From positions 682,001 through 746,000 of the forward strand of contig VXBP01005102.1 in assembly GCA_013400115.1 (NCBI GenBank): a stretch of DNA of 64,000 nucleotides, given 5' to 3'. Origin of the DNA: Rhinopomastus cyanomelas. Lineage: Eukaryota > Chordata > Aves > Bucerotiformes > Rhinopomastidae. Under the pieces are notes generated by a model, which did not search any database, was not told where the DNA came from, and worked only from the letters and a program-made list of their open reading frames with translations. Shown here piece after piece: positions 49,366 to 58,054 of the stretch; the first letter of the stretch is position 1; the number at the start of each line of letters is the position of its first letter. A program made the position numbers and the translations under genes.

Positions 49366-49444
49366 GATGGGATGGGATGGGATGGGATGGGATGGGATGG
49401 GATGGGATGGGATGGGATGGGATGGGATGGGATGGGATGGGATG
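49366..49444 (+). repeat. Perfect (GATGG)n pentanucleotide array, 15.8 units
   Basis: Fifteen exact copies of 'gatgg' plus 'gatg', with no interruption, ending in 'tgggggtc'. The purity suggests a young, length-variable locus. Confidence 0.97.
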
Positions 49445-49699
49445 TGGGGGTCTGCACATGGTCCCCTTCAGGCCTGGTAGAGCTGCCTGTCTCTAAATCT
49501 CCGCCAAGCTACTTTGTGCTGTGACACTGAGGCAGATCACCCAGGTGGTCTGTGCCACTTGGTGCTGTTGCAGAACAGTTGGGTGCCATTGCAGGAGTCC
49601 ACTGGCATCTGCACTGGATGTCCAGATGTGTCACTCTTTGGAGCAAGAAAGACAAAGGGCAATTATTTTGCCCGATTTCCAGTCTGTTCCCTCTTAATT

Positions 49700-49959
49700 T
49701 CTTGTTCAGTCTGGAGAAGAAGAGGCTGAAGGGAGATCTCATTGCTCTCTACAACTACCTGAAAGGAGATTGTAGACAGGTGGGGACTGGTCTCTTCTCC
49801 TACGTCACTAGCAAAAGGATCAAAAGGAAACGGCCTCAAGTTGTGCCGTGGGAGGTTCAGAGTGGACATTAGGAAAAATTTCTTCACAGAAGGAGTGGAG
49901 AGGCCTTGGAACAGGCTGTTCAGGAACTTCCAACTGCCCTGGAAATGTTCAAAAGACAG
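49700..49959 (+). mobile_element. CR1 LINE (plus), first part, split by a later CR1
   Basis: CR1 blocks 'ttcagtctggagaagaagag', 'ctctctacaactacctgaaa', 'ttaggaaaaatttcttcac' and 'ccttggaacaggctgttcag' run up to 'tgttcaaaagacagat'. There the element is interrupted by a minus-strand CR1. The expected continuation is found at 50384-50490. Confidence 0.88.
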
Positions 49960-50383
49960 ATCACAGAATCACAGAATCATAGAATCTTTAGGGATTGGAA
50001 GGGACCTCAAAAGATCATCTAGTCCAATCCCCCTGCCACAGCAGGATCACCNNNNNNNNNNNNNNNNNNNNNNNNNNNNNNNNNNNNNNNNNNNNNNNNN
50101 NNNNNNNNNNNNNNNNNNNNNNNNNNNNNNNNNNNNNNNNNNNNNNNNNGCCTTTCGTTCACAAGCAGCCCCAAGTCCCTCTCCTCAGGGCTACTCTCCA
50201 GCCAGTCACTGCCCAGCCTGCATTTGTGCTGAGGATTGCCTCGACCCAGATGCAGGACTTTACTCTTGGTCTTGCTGAACCCCATCCAGGTCCCTCTGGA
50301 TTGCATCCCTGCCCTTCAGTGTGTTTGCTGCACCACACAGCTTGGTGTCGTCAGCAAACTTGCTGAGGGTGCACTCAACTGTA
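49960..50383 (-). mobile_element. CR1 LINE (minus) nested inside another CR1; contains the assembly gap
   Basis: The 3' end is on the low-coordinate side ('cacagaatcatagaatcttt', 'ccccctgccacagcaggatc') and belongs to the young subfamily. Beyond the N run the minus strand encodes CR1 ORF2: 'LSKFADDTKLCGAANTLKGR', with the RT catalytic F-A-D-D at 50347-50358, then 'KVLHLGRGNP' and 'DWLESSPEERDLGLLVNER'. Between the RT part and K-V-L-H-L-G about a dozen codons of the usual W-A-N-R-x-L-M-x-F-N segment are missing and the frame shifts, so it is defective. This is the only copy retaining an RT catalytic motif. Confidence 0.9.
50052..50149. other. Run of N (assembly gap, 98 positions)
   Basis: Ninety-eight N lie wholly within the nested minus-strand CR1. 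Comparison with the copy at 9183-9885 suggests the missing CR1 interval is several hundred bases, so the number of N probably does not reflect the true length. Confidence 0.95.
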
Positions 50384-50490
50384 GATAGACATGGTGTTTC
50401 AGGAGATGGTTTAGTGAGTTGTAGGGTGGACTGTTGGACTTGTTGATCTTGTCGGTCTTTTCCAACCTTCATGATTCTGTGTTTCTGTCA
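50384..50490 (+). mobile_element. CR1 LINE (plus), 3' remainder of the split copy
   Basis: The segment resumes the CR1 interrupted at 49959: 'agacatggtgtttcaggaga', 'tggacttgttgatcttgtcg', 'gtcttttccaaccttcatga' and 'ttctgtgtttctg'. Together with 49700-49959 it makes one coherent 3' portion. Confidence 0.85.
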
Positions 50491-50634
50491 TTCGATTAGT
50501 ATGATCTGTCTTTGTCAGACCGTTTTGGGATCCCAAAAGGGTTCACTGGTGCAGTGCTGCCAGATATTCGTTTGAAATCATCATTGTCATCAGGAAACCC
50601 AGCTCCCCTCCCTGGCTGCTGTGGCAGAAAAGCT

Positions 50635-50783
50635 CCGGTGCCCGCGGCGGGGGCCGCCTGTTGGCTCCCACCACCCAGAAACGTGGACTGCGCTCGGTGC
50701 AGCGGTGGAGATGGCCGCCAGGCGGCGGCAAAGACCGCGGCGGTGCCGGTGCCCGCCGGGGTGGGGCGGAGGCGTGAGGCTGC
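50635..50783. other. Second isolated GC-rich, CpG-rich block
   Basis: About 150 bases of extreme GC content with many CG dinucleotides (for example 'cccgcggcgggggccgcc'), directly next to a CR1 3' terminus. No exon can be assigned. It resembles the block at 46555-46830 in composition; I could not establish sequence homology by eye. Confidence 0.75.
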
Positions 50784-50845
50784 GGGTCCCGGGGATCATA
50801 CAGCGGTTTTGGTTGGGTCCCGGGGATCATACAGCGGTTTTGGTT
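50784..50845. repeat. Exact 31-base tandem duplication
   Basis: Two identical 31-base units (50784-50814 and 50815-50845) start 'gggtcccggggatc' and end 'cagcggttttggtt'. Each combines GC-rich DNA with the terminal part of the neighbouring CR1, so the duplication spans the insertion boundary. Confidence 0.93.
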
Positions 50846-51085
50846 GGAAGGAACTTTAAGGATTAGCTAGTTTGGAATTTTCTGCCATGGGCAGGGACAC
50901 CTGACATTAGACCAGGCTGCTGAAAGCCCCATCAAAGCTTGTCTTGAGCACATCCAAGGAGGGGACATCCACAGCCTTACTGGGCAGCCTGTTCCAGTGC
51001 CTCACCCCTCTCCTGGTGAAGAACTTTCTCCTTACATGCCATCTAAATTCAGTTTAAAGCCATTACCCTTTTCCCTATCAATAAA
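50796..51085 (-). mobile_element. CR1 LINE 3' portion (minus strand)
   Basis: Reverse CR1: the duplicated terminus 'atcatacagcggttttgg', then 'ttggaaggaactttaagga', 'ctgccatgggcagggacac', 'gcacatccaaggaggggac', 'gggcagcctgttccagtgcc' and 'ctggtgaagaactttctcc'. It is fairly well preserved but non-coding. Confidence 0.92.
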
Positions 51086-53738
51086 AACCCCTGTAAGAAG
51101 AAGACTGGGAGTGGTAGAGTGATTTGCAAATAGATACCCTTGCACAAAAGATCTCACCGAAGGATCAATCCTACATTTTATTCCAACATTTTAGCTTTTT
51201 TTTTAAAAAAAAGTTTGCATAATAACCTTCCCCCCCAAAGCCACAATTCTCAACATTTTCAAGATTTTATTTTGTAGAGTTAATAATTGAACTTGGTGCT
51301 CTCAAGGGTCATTTCCAACCTGAACATTCCCACATGTGTAGATGTGTGACAGTAAAAGGACCATACATGGCTTGTGCTTTAGCTGCCTCTGCTGTAAGAC
51401 ACAGAAGTTCCTTGCAGCCCCCAAGGTTTCATGCAGCAGCTCTAAGTCACAGCACAGTCCCAACACCATCCCAGTCAACCTAACATACTGCCTAGCATCC
51501 ACACAGCTACACATGACCTCTTCTTTCAAACAACCGCTGGTATTAGCATGTGATGGTGTGGAGGAGGTGATGAGGGCTGCACATGGAGAGGCTTTTGTGG
51601 CCAGCCCCACCACCTCACTGGCATATCAGGGCAGCAGAGCCCAGCCAAGGCCAAACATACCCCTGCCTCTGTGCGTTGCCTCCTTTGCTCTCACTACATG
51701 TGCACCCTAGAAAAGAATCAAGGAGGGGGGTGGCTGACACATACTTATGTGCTAGATACCCGTCCACGTACGTGTTAAACAGAGTTTTAGACAAATAGTA
51801 AAAGTGTGATGGCAGAAAACTTTTTATTGTCAATGCACCCTGCCTGGTGGCCAGAGTAGTGATGTTTTGGGGCTTCTTCACTGCCAGTGTGGGATGAAAA
51901 TGTTCCCAAACAGCCTCTCCTCCAGTTGTTTGACCACAAAAGGTGCTTCCTCAGAAATGTAAGTCAGGTAAGTGTGTAGTAGCTGTATTTAAACCGGTTG
52001 CCTAGCTCAAAGGGGGAAATAAGTCCTTGTCAGCCCAACGAGGAGTGAAAAAGCAGGGTGTTGTGGGATTTGTGTGACAAGCCACAAAAGATGCGCAGGG
52101 ACTGACAGGAAAAGAAGGCACGGATGGAATAACAGTGTTCCACACAATTCAGCACGTACTTATTTAATAATGGAAGAATAGAATGGGGCACAAACAGCTG
52201 ATCTAGTAAGTGATGGGCTACATTAGAAAGAAATCACACAAATGAAAGTGCTGCAGAAGTTCAGGGGCTCTGGAGATGTCCTTCTTCCTGTCTTTTAGTC
52301 ACCACTTTGCCTTTAATGGCCACTGTGGTACTGAGCAGGCCTGTGGTACCTGTGCTTCACACAGCAGAGAGGGAGGGTGGTCCTCACCTGCTGAACTCTG
52401 CAGGCTCTGAAGAGAAGCAATTGCACTTTGGTCTCATGGGGCTTTCCTGAACAGAGCCTTCGGTGGGGTTTATTTTTGCTCCCTGCCACTCCTATAGTAG
52501 CTCCTGCAATTACAAAGAGCTCTTAGGGGTGAGCATGTTCTTCTTTCTTCCACAGCATGACCAGTCCTGACACAGAGACTCCTCTCCATCCTAGCACGAT
52601 CCTACACTCTATGCACATCTGTATCTGCGCCTGTGTACACGTACGTGTGTACATGTCCTACGTGTGTCCACGTCCTACACGTGTGCACACATCACACCTG
52701 TGTGTACAGACAGAGGACAGGCATGCGCCTACAGAGCCGTAGCAACCTGCACGTCGCTGCCCTCTACACAGAAAAGGCCTCCAAGGCTTGGTGCTGCAGG
52801 GTGGATTTGAAACGGCATCGCTGCCTGTGACACCGTCCGGGAAAGGGAACCCGGAAATGAGAGGATGGATGAGACAGTGTCAGGAGCGTTAGCACTTAAT
52901 ACTCCTGCAGTGAGGCTGCGTTGTGTGTGGCTGCGGCAGAGGCTGCTGCCCTGCCCCCTCCCACAGCCCCCACGCGCATGCACGCACACACACACGGGCA
53001 CACACACACACACACACGGGCACACACACACGCACACAAGGTCCTTCCCCACCCTTACGAAAAGTCATCCTCCCTGGCACATCCTGCGCCCTCAGCCCCT
53101 GGGGATCTAAACGCCGCAGTGGAGATTTTCTTACCCCCAATTAGGGAATAAATAATTGTGGTGCAAGCCCTAGGAGGGGAGGTGTCTGCTGCCTGGGCCC
53201 ATGTTTTATTGATTAGAGTGTTGTGATCAATCAGCCCCTGTGGAGCTGGTGTCTGGCTGCAGACAGGCACTGACCACCATGCAGAATTACAACAAGCCCT
53301 GGCATCCCAGGGCTGCCACGAGTGGGGAGGTGGCTGGGGGGCTGGTGGCCAGGGATGCACAATACAGAGATGTGAGCCGTGCCCCTGCGCTGGGTGACCA
53401 GCAGCTCCCACATGGGACTCGAGGAGGAAAGGGGTCAGCAGCTGGGATCGAGCCTTCTCATTTCTTCCAGGCCCTGTTTCTCCAGCCTAGGTGTTGCTTA
53501 GGGAGAGTGCGTGAGTGGAAGGGGAGGCTGCTGAGAAGCTGGAGGATTCTGAGGAGCTGGTGGGTAGGAGCCTGCAACTGGGCTGGATGGAGTCTCATCC
53601 AGACAGGAGGGTAGCTGTGCCCTGCAGCCTCACCACAGAAGCAGCCCGGGGGCAGCTCATTTTGTTCCTGTGTTACCCCCATGTCTCCCAGCCATGTGTA
53701 ATTTTGTCCTCTTTTCTCTTCCTTCTCGCACCCTGCAG
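51086..53738 (+). other. LSAMP: LSAMP intron 6, 3' end; no further gene seen
   Basis: The last part of the long intron. A possible degraded CR1 tail is at about 51289-51327 ('aagggtcatttccaacct'), too short to call. Alternating purine-pyrimidine DNA occurs at 52625-52710 and a CA-rich tract at 52976-53039. The intron ends in a pyrimidine-rich run and 'accctgcag'. Confidence 0.8.
52976..53039 (+). repeat. CA-rich imperfect microsatellite
   Basis: Blocks of (CA)n separated by 'cgcg', 'tgcacg' and two 'cgggca' interruptions. It generates repetitive Thr/His-rich and Cys/Val-rich open frames that are not genes. Confidence 0.9.
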
Positions 53739-53836
53739 GACCTGGCACAGGGAGAGTAGACAACGGCTCCATGAGTTTGGCCGTCCCACTGTGGCTGCTG
53801 GCAGCATCCCTGCTCTGCCTACTCAGCAAATGTTAA
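53739..53836 (+). CDS. LSAMP: LSAMP terminal coding exon: stalk and GPI-attachment signal
   Basis: After the acceptor 'ctcgcaccctgcag' the exon completes an Arg (or, after the mini-exon, a Gly) codon. It then reads P-G-T-G-R-V-D-N-G-S-M-S followed by a hydrophobic tail, L-A-V-P-L-W-L-L-A-A-S-L-L-C-L-L-S-K-C, and TAA at 53834-53836. This is the classic GPI signal: small residues (D-N-G-S) at the cleavage site, a short spacer, then a hydrophobic C-terminus with no cytoplasmic domain. By analogy with mammalian LSAMP the Asn of N-G-S is the likely anchor residue. The tail is nearly identical to the mammalian one as I recall it. The longer open frame across this position on the same strand is in another phase. 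Confidence 0.97.
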
Positions 53837-53847
53837 TACAAATCAGA

Positions 53848-53853
53848 ATTAAA
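53848..53853 (+). terminator. Possible proximal polyadenylation signal (ATTAAA)
   Basis: An ATTAAA hexamer lies 12 bases after the stop codon in A-rich DNA. It could support a short mRNA form, but the closeness to the stop and the lack of a clear downstream GU-rich element make this weak. Confidence 0.2.
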
Positions 53854-54219
53854 AATAATAATAATAATAATTAAAAAAACAAACAACATGACAACAACAA
53901 CAACACACAAAACAAAATGCGTTATACAGGAGACAGAGCGAAGAGAGGGGAGAGAGAAAAAAGAGAGGGGAGAGGACTGTTTCTTTCACAACTTCTGTGT
54001 GTTCAGGAGCGAAGAGGGAGGAGAGGAGAAATTACAGCAAAGAAGACTCAGCAACATTTAATCCAAAACCTGACAAGCCAGCTGTAAAGTCACCAACTGT
54101 CCAGGAGGCAACACTGAGCAAGGGAGAGAATGGGGTACCAGCAAGGATTGTGTCGCCAGAGGATGCTACAAAGGAAACAATCCGACAAAACTCGCCAAGC
54201 CAATCAAACAGAAGATCCC

Positions 54220-54300
54220 TTTTCTTTTCTCTCCTCCTTCCTCTTTTCCATACTCCCTCACCTTCCTTCCTCCCTTCCTCCCTCCTCTTTCTTTGTTTTG
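54220..54300 (+). repeat. CT-rich tract in the 3' UTR
   Basis: A pyrimidine-dominated stretch with 'tccttcctcccttcctccct' units. It could bind polypyrimidine-tract proteins in the mRNA; that is inference. Confidence 0.75.
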
Positions 54301-57300
54301 CAGAAAGAGGTCTTTGCTTCGATGTCTATAGCCATTTAACTTTTTGGATGCCCTGGGTCATTTTTGTGGGCCCGTGCTCAGCCAGTTCATACTTTTGAAA
54401 ACAAACTAACAAACAAAATCAAAAGGAAAAAAAAAATCCACAGCAAAACAAGAAGCCACAAATCAGAGCAAGTCACCCAAAGCTCTCTGCACACTGGTGT
54501 CCTGTGAATAACCCCTTTCTCTCTTCACCCAGCGCCCAGCCCTTACTAACACCTCCTTTCCCTTCCCTTCCTTCATGCACCATCGTGCTCGCTGGCCTGA
54601 ACTACAGCATTGTCGACTGTACTGAAAGCATTCTTTTTTTAAAATCCTTTTCCTCTCCCCCCTCAATTTGACCAGACGTCTTTCTCCCGTGTATGGCTCT
54701 GTGTGTGCGTGCATGCGCCTCTATGTGGCTCTCGCTTGGCCGTGTCTCTTTCTCCCTTTCTCTTGCTCTCTCCAAGCATGCAAAAGGAACAGTCCACGTG
54801 TACATATGCTCATCCTGCTGTAGATAATGTCCTGCCTTCTAACTGTGAGACAAGATGCTGAGTGATCACTCAGGCAGATAAGAGGGGTGAGGAGAGAGGG
54901 GAAGATGTAGCACAGGTTCCCATGGTGTCCCCCTCTCTGGTAGTCTCACTGGCCACCTTGCTAACAAGAGTCAGCCTGCATCTTTGTTTAGCCTTTTTTC
55001 CTCTCTCTCCCATCTGCATCCAGTCGGCTCTCAGCCCTCAAGTGCCAACACAGCAGCCCCTGCTACACACGAGTGCTTGCACACACGTGTGGGGGCGTGC
55101 ACGCATGTGCGTTTGGCCGCAAAAGCAGACGACACCTGGAGTGGCCGGCGGCACTGCATACAGAGCGCAGCGTGGCCACCCACTGCTCCAGGGGAGGGAA
55201 GGCTGGGCTGCTGGGGAGTGATGAGACCTCGGACATCACCGAGCAGCCGCTCCTGTAGGCGCAGCGTGTGTGCAAGAGCGCAACAACCACAGTCTAGGCA
55301 TTCCTAACCATTCTGGTAGTCATGCAGAAATAGAGCCAGTGCCCCTTTTTTGGTTGCTGTTATTCTTCCTGTCTTTCCTGTGATAAAGGCATCGTGTGCT
55401 CTGCAAGGGTGGGCGAGTGTGTGCGTGTGTGGGTTGTACACCGCTGCTACTCTCAGGCTCACTTTGAAGCACATTGGGTCAGAAAATGTCGATGACCTGT
55501 GAATGTAAGAAGAAAAACACACACCAGAGGATTTGGTCCTGAGCTTGTGTGAAGGAACTTGAAGTGGTGCAGTGAAGAAATGGGCATCACAATTCCCCTC
55601 ACTCTTCTCTTTTCTCATCTGAAGTGTGCTGGTCTTGCTGGATAGGGCTGTTACTTGCCATTGCTCTTCCCAAGGCAGAATCACATCCAGAGGTGCCAAC
55701 AAGAGAAGCTCTTGAGTGATGAGAAAGGAGATAACAGGCTGTGAGAAACAGGGCTAAGAAAGTGCTGGGTGGTGGCTGTAAAATGCCACGCCAGCAACAG
55801 CTCTGCTGCAGCAGCAGAGCAAGCAGAGGGAGAGGAGAAGCCAACACATGCATGCTCTGGTAGGTGCAGTGCATTTGTGTGGGCAGGAGCAGTTGGGAGA
55901 AGGCACTTCTGTTTCCTGGTGGGTCATGAACCATCCACAGCAGCAAAGATGACAAAACACAAGATTTATCAGGCAGCCACTTGGGGTTTTTTGTGGGGAT
56001 GAATGTGCGGGGAGGAATATGAGTTAGCCCACCCAAGCTGAGTGACCATCCCATGGCAGTACAGTGTTCTATGGGCACCTGGCCCCACTGAGCTTTCAAG
56101 CACCAGCAAACTTGCTTTCTGCCTTTACCCCGTGAACAGGCACAGCAGTAGGGTGCTTGGCAGCTACACTCCACCCTCTCAAAGGCGAAGGGAAAGGGCT
56201 TGCAGCCCTGTGCTGTGCAGGAGGAGATATCCACCAGCTGGTCCCCTACCAGAAGGGAATGCTTCTGTATGTCCATCTCCATCTTTTCAGGGCTGGGGCC
56301 TCTCCCTGCCACTCACTGCGGTGCTTTCACCTTGGACTGTGACACTGCCTGTGCTTGTGTCCTCTTTGCTGAGCTCAGCTGTTTGCAGACGCAGCAGGCA
56401 GGCAATTAGCAGGCGGTCAGGAGCTCCTTGCAGGCAGCCAGAATGAGCGAGGGAATATCAGCCACATGAGAGGCTGACGTTTGGATGATGGCAGACTTGC
56501 TGTAGATCTGCTGTGGATTCGGATGGTGGTAAACTGTGCTTCTTCCACTCCTCCAGGCCCCAGAGTGACACCTGGATGTGTTTGTGCCTTAGTGCAAGAG
56601 GGGGGAGCTGGGCACCTGGTGCTTGAAATCCATGCAGGGCATCCAGGGACGTCTCAGATGGAGCGGTTGTTGATGGGACTTGTGCATCTGCTTTGGAGAC
56701 TGATGTGCCGCAGCCCAAGAAAGAATGCCCTACACCCTTAAGAGCATTCAGACACTCCAGCTCTCATGCCTACCTCTTGGGAGGGTCACGTCATTCCAGT
56801 GTCATAGTAACAACTTCAGATTCCCTGCTGCAACAGAGCTCCTCATCCCCCTGATACAGCCACAAGCCAATGCTGGCCCCAGAAGCCAGGGCTGGGAGCT
56901 GCACTTCTCACTGGCACAAGGGAAAACACCACATTGCTGTCATTTTTCATTCTCAAAGGCTGTATCTGTGCCTGAGTTTCTTGTTGCAGGCTTGTTGTGA
57001 GAAGGTAGACAGCTTGTGGTGACGTTGTCACAGGCTGTTCCTATGGCTGTGTCAAGCTCACCATTTCCTTTAAAGGCTTCTCTGGTCAGTCTGGTTACTA
57101 CTGTAAGATCCTTCCCACTTGTTGTCCTCTGCACAGGTTTTTGTCACTGTGGGTTCATCAGAGCCCTGTGGTGTAGTAGTGGTCACAAGTCCTGGCACCT
57201 TGCTGCTTAACATCTATTTTGATTTGAAGGAAGGAATTTGGTTTTTAGATGTCAAGGCACACAGCCTTACAGTTTAAGGGAAACTCATGCTGCAAACAGG

Positions 57301-58046
57301 ACACACAGCATTTTTAAAGCCATCTGCCTGTTAGCTACAGGAAACAGCCACAAATCCAGTGCTGGGATCAGGCCTGAAGACCTGAGCAGTTCCGTGCCTC
57401 TGTCCCTGGCTGCAAAGCAGAGTCAAAGCCAGTTATTTGTAGACCTGTCTGAAAAAAGCCAGGAGTACCAGCGTGCCTGTTGTCTGCAGCGGGGTGGGAG
57501 CCCAGACCTGGCCGTGCCTGCTCATGGCAGGGCCGGGGCAGTGCTGGGTGGGGTGGAGCCTGGTTTAACACTGAGTAGCTAATCCTGCGAACGGCCGCAT
57601 GCGCCACGGGATGCTGGGAATATCCCCGTTTCTCGTGTCCTCAAAGCATCTGCTGAGAGGGGAGCCCAGGTGAACTTGGGAGACATGGGCAGGGTCAGAC
57701 ACTTTTCCCCGTTCTCCTTCTCCCCTCTGCCCTTTGACAGAGATGTTGCAAAGGGTTTTTCCTCTGTCTCCAGCCCTTTTCTCTGTTTCTTCTCCTCACC
57801 TCTCCTCCGTGTACATGTTGCCGTCTTCCCTATATCCTCCCGAGAAGCTGTGCTCTCTCTCTTCCTGCTGCCTCCCACCTGGCTGGGGACTGAGGGAGAT
57901 GGGAGTTTGGAACGGGACACCAATTCCTTGAGCTTGTCAGTGTAATTGTGTTTGATTGATGGAGATTTAACCTTTAGTGCTATAAAAAGAAACGAGCAAA
58001 GAAAAAAAGAAAAAAAAGAAAAATCATTGTATTTCTTCTACTGGTT

Positions 58047-58054
58047 TGTAAATA
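58047..58054 (+). promoter_or_regulatory. Pumilio-type response element (TGTAAATA) in the 3' UTR
   Basis: An exact match to the UGUANAUA motif bound by Pumilio proteins, in an AT-rich part of the 3' UTR that looks conserved. Many neuronal mRNAs carry such sites. A single eight-base match can occur by chance. Confidence 0.4.

Noticed and set aside
49366..49444. CRISPR-like or satellite array
   Set aside because: The repeat unit is five bases with no spacers; it is a simple microsatellite.
51289..51327. Possible CR1 tail
   Set aside because: Only about 40 bases resemble a CR1 3' end and the terminal octamers are not convincing.
52889..53144. Thr/His- and Cys/Val-rich frames over the CA tract
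   Set aside because: Direct products of CA/GT repeats in all frames.
53147..53152. AATAAA just upstream of the terminal exon
   Set aside because: It lies in the intron before the last coding exon. Use would remove the GPI signal, and no supporting downstream element or exon extension is seen.
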